A DNA stretch of 64,000 nucleotides from Sthenelais limicola (taxonomy: Eukaryota; Annelida; Polychaeta; Phyllodocida; Sigalionidae), in assembly GCA_942159475.1 (NCBI GenBank), contig OW804095.1, positions 62,896,773 through 62,960,772 on the forward strand, in the 5' to 3' direction. This document shows positions 12,300-26,340 of the stretch, piece after piece (the first letter of the stretch is position 1; each line of letters starts with the position of its first letter). Below the pieces are notes generated by a model. That model was not told the origin of the DNA. It made no database searches and was given only the letters and a program-made list of their open reading frames with translations. The position numbers and the translations under genes were made by a program.

Positions 12300-14700
12300 C
12301 CATGTTTCGGTTATCACTACGAGGTGTGGCTGTCAGTGTTCCTTGGGCGTGACAATGACTCGAATTGATATGGTCGGACTGGTGCATAGGTATCAACAAA
12401 GTTTAGAATCTCCTCACGATTCTTCTCAGTGAATTTCATCATTATCGTCGTACAATACCATCTAACACGAAACGAGGTATGCTAGAGCCGGGCTAAAGCT
12501 AGCGTAGGGCCAGATATGATGTGACAGCGGTGGGTGCGAATACACACGCTCTATTAAAGCAAAGTGAGCCCCAATTGCTCACTCATCAGAAAATTGTGAA
12601 AAACAGGGTATTTATGGATTCTTTTTCAATTTTTAAACCCCAGACGCCATTAATACCACCACCACAAATGTAAACGGGTCTCGATTAAAATAATCCATTA
12701 CACTTGACCTTTCGATGAAGTGAACACATAGTGCATGAGATCAATTTTGCCCCTAATGTTTTGCCTAAGCTCCCTATCTCGTATTCATTGTTTCCGTCTC
12801 CTGCTTCAGGATGGCAGTCTAAATCCTACCATCAAATGCTCAGTCGTGGTTACATTTCACTTCAATCTAAGGACACCAGGGTACGCCAGGTCTTCAGTTG
12901 TAGACGTTCAACCATTGATTGAATGCGAAATATACAAGTAAATAGTAAATCCATGTTACATCCGTTTTCTTTTCTGCATTCTCTTGAGATTAGCCTGATA
13001 CACGTATTTTGTTTTATCGCGCATCCTTGACTTTTTTTTTATAGGAGTGCTTTTATTTCTGGTCTTCTGTCTTTTCAATACATGTATTAATTTTAGATAG
13101 ACATAACATGAGTATTCTTGGAAACACAATGTCAGTCACTTTGATCAATAGAAGCCGGATAAGGAATCCCCATAAAGCATGTCCTCAAATGGGTCAATGA
13201 GTGTAGTATGTTCAGCAAATAGTCATATTAAAAAGTACGACAAAAGGTTATCAGAGAGAGACATTGCTAAATTACTATTTGATTATCAGGGCAGTCAAAA
13301 AGCTAAATGGCAAAGGCTGGCTAGGCTGAAAATTATAAAGACATTTATCCCTGGAGATCGCGGCAGAAGGCACGCACATCCAATGTTCACAAATATCTAG
13401 TGCCCAATTTCAGAACCTACTGCTCAAGGATGTTAATCTCTAGTTTAACTCCCTCTCGGACGCATTCGTGCTCATTTGTTTGCCCGATGCAATGGACCAT
13501 GGAGTTAAGCCAGGGAAAGCAATAAAACCGCAGTATTTTATTCTTTTGAGTGGATTCGTTGATCAAGCTACTGTTTCGGATGAATATCCAAGTGATCCGA
13601 TCTTAGAGGCTGTACTCGCCGATAGGGAAAAGGACCCTTCTCCCCATTCGCATTTGACGCTCATAAAAGATTCCGACCGGCTGAAGCGGATCTGGGGATA
13701 AGCCGTCTGCTTACAAACAACCGGGTTTAGGGAGTCTAGTGAATATTGACCAGGATTTACTCAGAATTGCTATAAACAGTTACACCAATTTTATGCTCCG
13801 TACTGCAGCCTGGAATCAACTCTAAAATCCTACTTAACATTTTACACTAAGAGCATTATCTCTGGGTCTGTTATCTGTTTGGCCATTACCCTCAAATGGA
13901 ACGACAATTGTTCGTTTTTAGAACATGTATAGAGGGATTTCTGATTGGTTGGTTAAAACTATCAAAGGAAACGATCATCTCGTTACAATCTAAATGACCC
14001 TGTAAGACTTAACTTCGGCAGTACCATGTACCGTATCTTCTTTCAAAATGAATGACAGATGACACACTCAATATCCCCTTGTTATTGCAATTTACAATGA
14101 TTTATTTCACTCATATCAATTTGGAAGAATTATCGGAATGGATTTAATTTATATTCGATGATTCAATAGTATTAACATTTTACCTTTGGAAAATAAAGTG
14201 TTTTCCACTTGCAATTCAATCCATAAGCTTACTACATTCTCAAGGTAATGCAGAGCACTCCGGGATGTAAGTGTAATTGCGCGCCGAAGGCCGACAAGCA
14301 ATTGCATTTTTCCTAATGCAAAACATTGTAAATATCCGGCATGATGCGATGCGGCCAAATCTTGTGTTCCCCCAATTCTCATGATCTCCCTCGAACCGTA
14401 CACAAATAAATCTGTCACTTTCAGCACGCGATACTCCTTTTGCTGCGATGAATAATGGCAGATGATCGTGGAAAAATTAAGACCTAATGAAGGATTGCAG
14501 CTGTTTTACCTGCGAAGGCTAATACAAATTCAATGCATCCTAAAATTGAAGGATCAGTTTTCCTTCATCTTGGAACATTTCCTCAAGGAGTATGGATGTT
14601 GTGTTCATATTTCATATTTTGCACGCTCAGGTAATTAAGTGAAATAAGTATAAAGGTTGAACAACGAACAAAGTTATTGCCGGGCCAGTTAAAGCCTGTA
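12300..14700. other. No supported gene
   Basis: Unique AT-rich sequence. Open frames at 13179-13400 and 13468-13701 on the plus strand are 73-77 codons long with no recognisable domain and no adjoining splice sites of quality. A minus-strand frame at 14149-14427 lies downstream of the exon at 14724-14805, but no good acceptor precedes it. Confidence 0.4.
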
Positions 14701-14723
14701 GTACAAGAAATAACCTTATTTAC

Positions 14724-14805
14724 CTCAAATATCACTGCACGGTTGAACTTAGTAGGGGTGCCGCCGATGGCCCGAAAGGCAAACTTCAAACTGTACGAAT
14801 CAGGT
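14724..14805 (-). CDS. Candidate internal exon, product unknown
   Basis: On the minus strand an 82-nt stretch lies between TTCCTATTTTTCAG, a strong acceptor, and GAG followed by GTAAAT, an acceptable donor. It is open in one frame, with one leading base that completes a codon from the previous exon, and encodes about 27 residues containing SLKFAFRAIGG and TKFNRAVIFE. The alternation of hydrophobic and polar residues suits a beta-sandwich. The block loosely recalls the first strand and FN-x-V region of C1q/TNF-like domains, but this is too short to claim. Codon use is even and lacks the A/T bias of the flanks. No partner exon was found. Confidence 0.4.
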
Positions 14806-17132
14806 CTGAAAAATAGGAAGGGATGATGTGACAATGTTGGGGGGTTTTGGACCTAAATTGTTCCAAAAGATAATCATAATTATCAATATTTTGTCAAAGC
14901 ATGAAAAAACCGAAACTGGTTCAGCTGCGTCCTTCGAGTATTGAACCGGCTATAGTTTCGTTTGTATAACATACTTTTTCATACTTAGTTCATTTAGTAT
15001 CCGTATTAATATAAGAAATAATTGTAGGAATCAAAGGGTTTCATTTTCCTTGCTGAATACGTGTCATATACCAACCTAAATTGTGCTAACGAGAAATGCT
15101 TTTCTATGTCGATTGATGCTAGAGCCAACGTCATATCTTACCTTCCTTAAGGCTCATCATTATTAGCGATAATAGTTCTTTTGACAACAATTCCCCAAAG
15201 TTGCCAATGTCATCTTACTAATGGGCTTTGACATTATAGAGATTTCACTAAAGAATCTGATAGTATAATACCTACTCATACGTTTACTACTAAGTAACTA
15301 CTATTATTAATGGTCTTCGAAATGCCATTGCTACCTAAGAGCTCCTTTAGTATGCACAATGCCTGTTTTGTTTTCAAAATAAATATGTGATAATAGTTTC
15401 TTTTCCATTCTGTAGGAAAGGTTGATGAACATTGTATCCTCTTAGGCAAAATTCTCCTATGTTCTGCGCCAGTTTTACAAAGTAACCCACACTGTAAGTA
15501 TACAATATTATGGGGGAGGACATTTTCTTTTAAGCTACAACTTACTTACAGAATTGTTATCAACCTATGGTATTAACTAGGTGATTGCTAGTAAAAGAGA
15601 ATTGAGGATGTAGCCAACACATCAGGAATTCCTAACATTAGGGTCACCAAATAAAAAAAGCTAAAATAATTCAACATCAAGGTTTGTTTCAGTTGAGTTG
15701 TCTACATGCAACTAATTTACTCTAATACATAACATTATTACGGTACCTAAAAACTAAATGTAAACCATAATGCCTTGAAATATCTGCACTTTTGACCATG
15801 AGTTGAGTCAGCAGTGATGGTAATATTTGCACATACAAATCGCCTTTCAACCAAGTATTGAATGTGTAGTAGTTTCTAGATTCCTGCTTCCATTCTCATA
15901 GTACTTACATACTATTTATTATCATATCAGTTTCAAAATTTAACTCGGACATAAATATGAATAGATTTGAATGAAAAGAAAAGGTTCCACAGAGTTCTGA
16001 CGAGGTGAGTTGTGGAAAGATACTAGATGTGTTGGTTAACGGGGTGTGTGTGTGTGTGTGTGTAGGGGGTCTGAGTGACAGGGATGCCCTAGGGATGTTG
16101 TGTTACTTGGCTATGTTGGCTATGTATATATTATACAGATCGAAAAGTACATTTGATGCATGCATATAGTTATAGATACATAATGATATATTTTAATTGT
16201 TAGGTTGAATGCCTTTATAATGTAATGTGGACTCATTGCTTGAGAATGAAAGCAAAAATATTGATAGCTGATGGCTACTTTAAATTTATAATATATTTTA
16301 TGAGTACTTCTGCATGATAAGATAATGCATTTATAGGAATTTGAGTTAATTGACAATGTAAATGGTACATTTTAAAATGACTTCATCAGACAATGTGCCA
16401 ACATATTATCTGGGGTGTTTGGAAGTATAGATATCCTCAGAATTACTGAAAAACAATAGCCCTTTCTACTTGTTTACTTCACCATTACTAAGAGCCTAAC
16501 CACCTTCCCTCTGATCCTTCATATCATAATTCTCCTTAAAAGGGTTCCCCAGAGTTCATACTCAGAAGTCTCTCCACGAACAATTAGATACTTCAAAGAG
16601 TTGTTTTGAAATAAAAGAAATGGATATTGCGGCCTGCACTTGTGCTATACCGCTAAAACCAACGGGAGTGCAAGGTGGCAATAGGAATAGCTTCATATTT
16701 GGGGAAAAGGTTCATTCAGGAGGCTTTCAACCATGGTATACTGATCAGGGTCTTTCATGTCGCTCAAAGACGTTTGTGACCTTGGCATCCACAGGCAATC
16801 AAGCGATCTTACTCAGGGGGAGTCACACACCCAATACCACATGGGAACTGGACTGAATTTTACAGTCACATTCGTGTCTGTATGGGCAAGAGCTGCAGTC
16901 GGCTTACAACCTATTTATAGAGGTATTATGTCTTGTTTTTGATTTTGATACACGTTACATGTATCTAAGAATATGTAATAATTGAGTATTTTGATTCACT
17001 GAGAAAACGATATGGGGAGCAAGTAAGCCTGGAAAAGTCATAATTCCAAAAGGTTTATGAAACTGTGAGGTATAAGGACGTCTGTTCAAAGGATGTCTGG
17101 TGTATAATTATCATAACTTCAATGATGCAATG
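14806..17132. other. Non-coding stretch with a GT microsatellite
   Basis: AT-rich unique DNA with no supported gene. A (GT)n run lies at about 16044-16063. Open frames at 16120-16356 and 16620-16942 are short and featureless. Confidence 0.5.
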
Positions 17133-17204
17133 ATACGAATTGTTACAAGATGGTGACATTCTCAATGTTTATAGAGAATGTCACATTCTTGTAACAATTC
17201 GTAT
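17133..17204 (+). ncRNA. 72-nt near-perfect hairpin, microRNA-precursor-like
   Basis: Two 31-nt arms (17133-17163 and 17174-17204) are reverse complements except for a two-base mismatch, with a 10-nt loop AATGTTTATA. The arms begin ATACGAATTGTTACAAGA. The size, loop and interrupted stem match an animal pre-microRNA, but a tiny palindromic MITE or a foldback formed by local duplication would look the same. Because the stem is almost fully paired, transcription of either strand would give a hairpin. No conserved seed was recognised. The flanks are unique and AT-rich. Confidence 0.4.
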
Positions 17205-18846
17205 ACAAAGTGTTGTTTTGGATTGAGAAGAGAAGCTTGGAGAATAAATGACTTCTTTAACAAAATTGATATTCAACAAGGAAGAACTGGTAGACTGCAT
17301 GGTCAGACGGCAACTAGTCATACATGGGTTAACATAAATCGAACACATAGTCAGTAAAAAAATATAATTTTAGGTCCATCGGAAAGCAAATAACCAAAAA
17401 TGCAACCATGCACATTTCACTCCCTGGATATTGAATGTCAAGATAGTAAGGCAAATACAGTATTCCAAGGACAGTATACAAATGTAGGTTCTTTGGACAA
17501 ATGGATACGAAGTAATGAAAGCAGTAGTAGTCACCGCTGATTAGTGGTTATTTAAAGCAGGAAAGTTCTTAGACACAAACATTGATGAAAACGATCGTTT
17601 AATGTCAGCCATACATGCGCAGGTATAAGAGGTTCCCGTTTTCACCGAAAGGAAGCTTTCCTCTGACAGCTATATAATGTAACTACTGTATAGGTCTCTC
17701 GTGTTTCTTCATGAGATGGCATTTGGTTCTCATAGGCATAGCTATGCATATTATTCCTCCTTAGTTGGGACCGAACCATCTATTTACTTCTTTGCCAGAG
17801 TAGTACATTGTGTAACTAAAACCTTGCCCTGACATGGTAAAAAAAACTTAACACGTTTCCGCGCGATTATGTTTTATCACTTTCTCAAGACATGTAAAGT
17901 GCTACATGCACGTGTCTTTTGAATGAAATATGTCTCTAGAAACATAACATTTTTCTTTCCATATATATGTATACACATTTCCTATTACCTATGTCCTTGA
18001 CAAAGATATCTGCCTATATGTAGAACATACCAATAGTTTCCTGTAAGCAATGTATCTTTTTTCCCGCTCGTAAGAATTGACCAGTGGAACCCGTTCAATG
18101 TATATGCATTCTTTCTGCAGGTATACAGCTTTCTTGTGATTATGGATCATAATTTCTTAGACTGTCAAATATCATTTCATAGTGTACGATCAGAGCATCA
18201 AGGTTTCAGGTCGGAGAACTAAGAACTAACGTACCATTACAATTTTCTGATAGCTTGGAAATTATAGATTTGAATGGGCGTCCTGAGAATTATATTATTT
18301 TAAGAAAATAAGGTGTTTACAAATATGTACACATTTCCGGAGGACATTCTTAGTAAAATATTGGAGTGTGAAGTTAAGGGAAACAATTTTTTATTCACTG
18401 AAATTCCACTGGCCTTGTAACTACCGAGATTGTGTCAGAGGAGCTACGCCATGTAAAGGCAATTTAATTTAACCTAATTTATTGATACTTCTTCTAATTC
18501 GTATCGATGATATAATTCTAATTACAGAGAGAATAGAAATCACCCTAGCATGAAGAACCAGAATGTTGAAGGTAAAACCAGGTAGAGAACGCGTTCAAGG
18601 AGTACAATATTTGTCACATAAATATAGTGTAATACAGCACCAGGAGTACACAATACGATCTAATGTATTAGCCAAGAATTGTTATTCGCTAATATCAACA
18701 ATGTAAGTGTTATGGGTCCTATAACAATCTCTTAAGGGCTCTACGGAGATACTAATATATCTATCAAATTAGACAAAGGGTCCAAGGGTCTTTTTTGTTA
18801 GAGACTGGAAAGGAAACACCCAGTATATCGTCATACTAAATGCGGG
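17205..18846. other. No gene seen
   Basis: AT-rich unique DNA, dense with stops. Nothing recognisable was found on either strand. Confidence 0.5.
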
Positions 18847-18850
18847 TATA

Positions 18851-19260
18851 TGTGATGTGTTTCAGGAAAATGAGTCATAAGTCGCAAAAAATAGATTTTT
18901 AGATACCATTATATTTGAAAAGATGAGATCAAGCTGATTCCAATGATAGTAAAGAGTCTATTAATCTAATAAGTATTTCTAGATTTTAAGTTTGATATTT
19001 TCGTTTTTGAAAAAAAAAGTTTCCAATATTTCTGGAGGTCAGTAAACAGTAAAGTAACTAAATGTAGTCCATATGAGGACCTGTAAAACTAATAGATATA
19101 TTATATAGATTGTCCTGACATTTAATACACCAATTGATATACGTCTAGGTGATAAACTCTCTCAAAATCAGATCATTCCATTAATGTGATCTTGTGAAAA
19201 AAACACTTTGAAAAATATCAATTTTGCGACTTATGACTCATTTTCCTAAAACACATCACA
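18851..19260. mobile_element. 410-bp MITE with 41-bp TIRs, reference copy of the TGTGATGTG family
   Basis: The ends are inverted copies starting TGTGATGTGTTT and running about 40 bp to the GTCGCAAAA block, with one mismatch. TATA flanks both ends (18847-18850 and 19261-19264), compatible with a TA or TATA target duplication. There is no coding capacity. The interior matches the copy at 31722-32477 in opposite orientation, including a shared block with AAAAGATGAGATCAAG. A third fragment of the end lies at about 50836-50896. A TA target and long TIRs suggest a Tc1/mariner-type enzyme, but no transposase is present to confirm this. Confidence 0.85.
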
Positions 19261-19264
19261 TATA

Positions 19265-19657
19265 GACTTGGTAATGCAGATCTATTGGTAATGCATTAGT
19301 TTTTTCAGCTACATAAACAGGTTATGGCAACGAGAAATACCATGAACATGTAAAATGAATTTGCAGTGCATCTAATGCTAATTTTGAGATGAAATGTTTA
19401 ACTAAGATTGACCAAACAATTCAAAACAGGAAAAGTAGATTGGAGATAAAAGTTCTCTTAAAAATAGTCCTATACTCCTAGGTCTGAACTATTCAAGAAC
19501 TCATAAATGTTTTCCCAGACCACCGAAGGTGATGTTTTAATTTTGTGAAAACCCCACGCAGCAGGCCAAGGAGTTGTAGGTAGGACTCCCTCCGCCTCCG
19601 CTTGCGTTACACTGACAGCTGCGTGGGAGGTAGCCAGCCACTGGAATAGCGTCTGAC
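19265..19657. other. Short non-coding stretch becoming GC-rich
   Basis: AT-rich sequence leads into a GC-rich patch (about 19550-19690). That patch contains a 10-bp inverted repeat, CCCACGCAGC at 19552 and GCTGCGTGGG at 19618, just before the candidate start exon at 19658. Confidence 0.4.
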
Positions 19658-19710
19658 ATGGCGGCGGACATAGCGGCGGGCAGCTCGAAGTTTGACTTAA
19701 ACTTCAAAGA
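19658..19710 (+). CDS. Candidate first coding exon, product unknown
   Basis: In the only GC-rich patch of this neighbourhood an ATG with an acceptable context (GACATGGCG) opens a frame starting MAADIAAGSSKFDLNFK. It meets a stop at 19712, but a GTAATT donor lies at 19711, so the frame could continue by splicing. An ATG followed by GCG codons inside a small GC-rich island is typical of animal housekeeping-gene starts. No downstream exon was recognised on the plus strand, so this is tentative. Confidence 0.25.
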
Positions 19711-19714
19711 GTAA

Positions 19715-22700
19715 TTAAACTATTAAAATCCGTTTTATTATTGGTAGATGTACCTGTGCATTGACCATACCTAACAACGATTAAATCTAACCAAATTCGG
19801 ACAAAATTAATATCACATTAATCCACTTAATCATGAAAAACCGGCATTATATATATTGTTATGACGATTATATAATACAGTTAGTAACTTATGTTATCTG
19901 TCTATTCTTATGTTGATAACTGTCTATTATTAAGTTTACATGGAAACCCCTATAGACCTATATTACATTTTATCCTTATGTAGTTGTAAAAAATTCTACT
20001 GGAACACCTTTCTGGAGAAACATGAAGTAGAAGTAGAAGTGAAAAGATGAGCAACGAGTATATAAACATGAGCTACATATATTGAGATTGGATACTACAA
20101 TCCAGTACAATACTCGCTGATCTGAATAGCCCCTTTCCCAAGATTGACAGAACAAAACCCAACTCTTCTCCATTCTATGTCCACATGTATATATACTTTT
20201 TTTTATAATTAGCTATCAGTGCAGATAATGATGTGGCCATATCAAAAAGGCACATAGTCCAGGATAATCAGCTTCAATGACAACAAAAATTGACTGCTCC
20301 ATTCCGGCTGATAAGAATCCAATGCAGTGGGAATGAATATCAGCATTACATAGTCGGCCCAAAGTGACATCGCATTGGCGTCTAGGATTTCAGATTTTCT
20401 TGTAACAATGCATGTATGGCATATATATACATTTTCGCCGTAATACCCCGCTGTCCCTAGTTTTTCACGATTCAGAAACTAGTTTCTATGCCCTCCCAGC
20501 TCCAAAACCAAAGGTCCTGATGAGTAAGAGAAATGACACGGGGGATAAACAGTCATCATAATATGCCGATCCTTTTAAAAATGATTGTAAAAAAGTTGGA
20601 AGGCTTTTTCTTACATAGCATTCAAAAAAAGACTACTGACTCATAAAGGTTGTTGAACCGCCACAAAGTTGCGATCATGAAGGTAACGAGTCGCCTGATA
20701 CAAAGTAGTCAGCGACTCGCCGCGCATAATTAGTAGTTCCTACCATTCTATTTGACGCGCGGATTCACATTTTGGAGGGCAATTAAGCAACAGGCATTGT
20801 ATTCGGCATTGCAGAGGGAAAAACGGTAACCGACGGCATTAACACTGATAGTCTATTTTCGCTTTTTGATCTGTTCATCATTCGACTTGGGCTAGGTCTT
20901 GAGCAATCCAAATCGAGCAAATATAAAAGTATAAAACTAGAATTTTGGCGGTATACGTCCGAGAAAAACTAGATTTAGAGGATAGATGAAACAGCGCAGG
21001 TCATTGGCATCCCTTTAGAGAAATTTTCTTAGAATAGACTTCTCCGTCAGTTTGGTAATCAGAAACCCGACGTCCAATGTGTAATGGGAAAAGTAAAGGT
21101 AAAATCTTAATGATGTCGTCAACATAAACTTTGATGGGATTTTATATGTATCCTTTTGTGTAGTGGCTTTTAGTACAAACACGTGCTTGTGAAGAAACGA
21201 AATAAATACATGTGTAAGGTAATTACAAATTGAATAAGATTTACTCCACAATTATATATCGGGCAAACCTGGTCGTGTTTTTGAATTTGAGACAAAATAA
21301 GTAGATTTAAAATGCACACAATGAATGTGTCATGAAGGTAATAGCTTGCCATTTGCCATTGAGGTTCTCAAGAAAGGGATCAGTCTCATTCAATAATTAT
21401 ATTGTCGCGGACTTTTTCTCCGCACCTGCGACTTTGTAGAAGTTCGCCTAATAGCAAAAGGTGCACGTAAAATGTAACCCTATGAAATTATTGCCTAGAA
21501 TATCGTGAGCGAACACTTTTCAATAGCAGCTCATTGAGGCAAGGAACTCGTGCAATTTTCTGAAGTGGAGGTACTCCCATGTGTGAGAACATTGCCTTTG
21601 GCATTGGACTTCCTCCTAACATACGGAGCGTGTTCGCGTGCACTTGCCTATCCAGCGCTTGCCAATGCGCCCTGGCGTTTTTTGCTGTTGAAACTGCATT
21701 AATTCGATTTGTAGCAGCACGTTCTCCACCTTAGTGTCCATCATCGTGAACTTCCGTCACGAGGGCGGATGCGCGTGGTCTTTTTATTGAGACCTACGGT
21801 CAGATAGTAGCCGCCACCGCCCACCGACCAACCGCTACTGACCATTGCAATTGCTTATCCACTAAAGACATCTGATTTGTCCCTTCATCCTGACGACATT
21901 CTCGCATCAGCAACTTGCTGCTAGCCGTCACGTTGTTAGGCGCAACTGTAGTTTGTACTAACAGTAATTAGGCTTTGAAGCACAGGTTGCTGATTAGTTA
22001 GACGAGGCGATGACTGGCCTTTAGGAGTCGACTGTAAACATTTTACGGCTGTCCCCGTGTGTAGGGTCGAAGGAGCCCTGCATGGACATGCAATAGGAAC
22101 ACGCAGTTTGATTAATATGGCCAAACCTCATCATTAGGAAATGACAGCAAGCCGATGACGGCGGAATAGGTGTCATTTTACACCTGTATGTCCCCTAATA
22201 TCTTATTTAGAAATCCTACCATAAGTCTAAGGATACCGATGTATGAATGAGGCAATGGAATTTCGGAATGATGAGCAAAATGTATAGTTGTGTGCCAATC
22301 AATATTCGGAATTGGTCGTAAGCGTTTTAAATTAGCCGATGGAAATCTAGAGTAATCTGCATTAATTTGCCAACTGGGAGCCTGGGGGCCATCCAGTAGA
22401 GACATCGAAATTAGGCTTTCAAGACGTGAACTGAGAATCATTGACCAATCCTCCATCTTTAAAGTATAGTCGGGCATTCCTTCGTTTCAAGTGTGAAATA
22501 AGTCTTCATCTTCACATTGTGAGAAAAAGATAGCAGCAAAAGTCAAACGTGGAGAGCTGGCTGAATATGCAAATAAGGGTTATAGATAAAACTAACGAAA
22601 AGTATGAGTTGGGTATATTCAAGACAAGGTATCGTTGATAGGGAACTATTTCAAATACTATGTTTCAACGGCTTAACACTTGTCTAGTTATCCTGTCTAC

Positions 22701-25700
22701 TTCCTTCTGTCCTCTATGCATTTCCTATAGGCATATCCCTCCTGTGCCCAGACTCCCGCACAATCAACATGAAGTGATGGGGTAGATATGTGCAGTGAGT
22801 TATTAAACGATGCTAAAGCCAAAATCCTATGTGTCCACGTATCTCGAATGATGACGTCAGAGATGTTTTTTTAATCTCAGATCACCTATCAGCCTAGAGA
22901 GGGGTCTCTTGGCGGGCAGATGTTGCCCGTGATCGTCGCAAGGATCGCTCCTATCGCTAGTTTGATCAAAGGAGCTGACGCTATCAGTTCAACCTGCCGT
23001 TGTCAGAGCTTCCCAAGAGCCACACATAGGGCGCCCGACCGAATTTACGAGACAGTTAAGAGAGTGGCGAGTGCTGAAAGATGATAGAAGGGGAAGGGGG
23101 GGTTATCCCCATTTCACTGTAAATCAAATTGAGTTATCACTTAATGGAATCCACCAATAATTGCGTTGTCTCGATTTCAGAAGGATACGTTATCATCCCT
23201 CGTTACCACCATTGCTGGCTTTTTATCTTAGTAAGGATCCTTGCGTCAAAACGCTTGGGAAAAATGATCTTCAATATCCAATTTGAGATAAGAATGAAAC
23301 GGGCGGAAATGATAAATTGATGAGGTGAAAAATGATATATAGTGGAAAGGGATTTCAAGACTACTACATAAACATTCTAATCATTAATAGAACAACAGCT
23401 ACTTGATAATTCAAAAGCATGTTCCTGTTCTTATGGTGAACAAAGGGTAGAGTTACCAAAGATGCTTTCTTACATTATGTATCTATGTTGTCTGCCTTTC
23501 TCATAAAAAAATCAGTCTGGATCTAACTGTATTCTTCGCTGATGTATTTAAACTACAGTGTCTGTTCTTATTATTCCTTTTCTAATTTCAATAGCCTTAC
23601 TGTGCAATACTGTGTCGAATAATGATGTGTCGCGCGGCTTTTTGTTTAGCAAAACTGCTAAAGAAACAACTTAACATTGTGTGTAAGGTGAAATGGAATG
23701 AATATGGTTTTGTTATAGAAAGTTATCGGATGGAAAAAAGGTAAAGGAAAATCTCACACCCTTCACCATTGTCTTTTTCGTATCCTTAGAAATCCAAACT
23801 TCGAACTTTTGCTCCGACTTTATGGTGTCTCAAGCGCAATATGGTCCACAAATAATACCTAATGATGAATAGGACCATCTGGAAAAAGGTTAAAGACGCC
23901 ACAGACATAATTATTCTAATCCTTCGTGGCTCTTTCAGTTGTGGAAGGGTCTAATTAATAAAGTAGTCTGCCTCTCACTGAAATTTGAGGGAAGTATCAA
24001 GAGCCTTGACGAGTCCATGCCTCAAAAGTGATTATTACTTTTCACACAATGAGACGCTGTTCACTTCATTCGAAGCCTGCATGGCAGGACCTAGCAAGGG
24101 TGCGAGGCAAAGCAAATCTAAGGCCGTGGGAAAATACAAACATGGCTATATTGCTGCAAGTATAGACAAGGGACAGTTACAGTTTTTGCCAATTTATCTC
24201 AGATAAATTTTCCCTTTAACAAGTCATCATCCCTAGTCCCATGAAATCTCAAACTCCGAGCTGCGTTTTTTTCGAGTATGAATCGGATACGCAGCCGCAA
24301 GGACGGTCAACCGGTTTTGATAAATAAATCCGAAACTACTCGGAAATATAATGCAGATAGGATTACTGAATTAGCTGAAAGTTTCTGGCTTTTAGAAAGG
24401 GTCAGGCGCGCTGACTACAGTTTCAGACGATCTCCTTCTTGGAAATAGATACAAAAACTTCACTTTTCCATTTGGGTAATTGTAATCCAGTAGGTAACTC
24501 TTTTAACGAGACCAAAAGATAAAGACAATCCTATTCATTGATATTGAAACCAACACTTATATGTCAACTCACAAAAAACCCGTCATATTGCCCATAACAG
24601 CCTCAGGCATCCAAGGACATCATCCAATGCGCCGCACCTGCTGTTGTGAAGTACCCTAATTTTCCAGGTTATTTTCCTAGGGAAAAACTCCAGTTTTCCC
24701 TGGAACTAGACCGAGTCTGGTGAGTATAGAAATTTGCGGATGAGTTAACTACTTACTTTGCACTTGTTCCTGTGTGTCCCTCGAAGCGCCTGTGTGTTGT
24801 CACTCTAATCTCGTACTACAAGTGGTGGTTCCCTTGGTCCGATCTCCCAATATAAAGCGATGGCGGCTGTGTGGGAGGCAGGGATCGCGCCTCCAGCTTC
24901 GAGACGCAACCACGAGGGGTCAGGCCAGTAGCTAGGGCTTTCAGCTGTTATGGCAGTCACGTGGTTTTAACTTCCTAGTATGTGAGAGTTCGATGGAACA
25001 TCAATCTATTCTTGACGTAAGGCTGGAAAAGGCCACTGATTCTTAACCTCTTCGCCCCCTGGTTGTCCTGGTTGCTATGGGTTTCGGTAATGTCATACTG
25101 GGCATTTGTTTTTACGATGGTCCAAGTTATGCATAAATGTATGTTCAAGTGAACCTCTCTTTTCCAGACGTGAATATTGCGGTAATGGCAAATGTGACTA
25201 TTGTCGATGGACTCATACTCATTGGGCATGCATGTTTGGGCAGCACCTTAGCCAGGGTAGCTTTCATCAATGGACATTTTTCTCCATGGACATCCGCGGA
25301 AAATGCACATTGATGGCTTGATGCAAATATTGTCAATCGACATGAATCGGAAACGGTTATAGACTATGGTAATGGATATGACTCGTTGACTGCAGTTAGG
25401 AAGCTGCGAGTCGCCACCTCGGGAATCAACTCGAGTTGACTTGGTCATTAGCTCGCACAAAAGCTGTTTCAGACTCGATAATTGTACACTCAGTTTGTTG
25501 CTGAAAAGTTAATGGAGTTGTCGTCAGGAAGTTCTATTAGGCAAGAAACTAAATTACTTTGAATGTTGAATTAATGGTCCAGCAATCTTGAACTATCGGT
25601 TTAGGAGTTGGTAGAAATATATAATGTAGGCCTATGTAACAGTAATCTCTGTGTGAAACAATCCAAATACTAGCACAAAATACATAAAATAATGTAACGG

Positions 25701-26340
25701 GAATCCCTGCTGTATTCCCTCAAGGGCATTTGCGTAGCGTGTTTCATTGCCTATATTTAGGAGCAGGACTACCTTAATATGACAGGGATTTATATTCAGT
25801 CAGAGCATGTCTAAATCTATTTCCTATCACCCATTAGGGAATTTTCCTGACTGGAGGAACTGATTTTATCGTTTCATGGATAAGAGTCTATATTTAATGT
25901 GATGGAAAAACGTGGATTGTAAATGACGTTATGAATTTAAATATCAATAGGCATATCGATTATGTCACATACGTCGCCAAACATGATGTCCAATTAGTTT
26001 TTTCTCTAGGAAAGAATGGAGAGGATTTACTTTTATTCTAAAAATTTGGAAGAGCATCCTGTTAACCTTGCTCATTCATAGCTCAACAGAAATATATTGT
26101 CGACGAATGTATGAACCTGAATATTATTCTATGTCCGAAGAAGTCAAATAACAAACCAGAAACAAAGAACTTGTTCCGCCTGATTTATACAACTAATTAT
26201 GCCACACCTCCTTCATATATAATATATGTATAGTCTACATACACGTTGTCTGTAATTCATTAAAAAAATCAGATTTTTCTTATTATACAATTGGCTATTC
26301 ACTCTTCCCTAATATATATTATCTCCCCATCTGTTTTTCT
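19715..26340. other. Long stretch without a recognised gene
   Basis: Unique DNA. A hairpin with GAGTCGC/GCGACTC arms lies at about 20688-20720. Around 21500-21750 the minus strand has two overlapping frames (about 43 and 76 codons) with balanced codon use and no stops, which hints at an old coding relic, but nothing was identified. Frames at 22178-22477 and 24975-25460 (minus) are also unassigned. No repeat family member was seen until 26341. Confidence 0.4.

Noticed and set aside
14149..14427. 92-codon minus frame considered as the next exon after 14724-14805
   Set aside because: No convincing acceptor upstream, and the peptide does not continue any recognised domain.
21500..21800. Overlapping minus-strand frames of about 43 and 76 codons with balanced codon use
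   Set aside because: No domain could be recognised and neither frame has good splice or start context; left as a possible relic.
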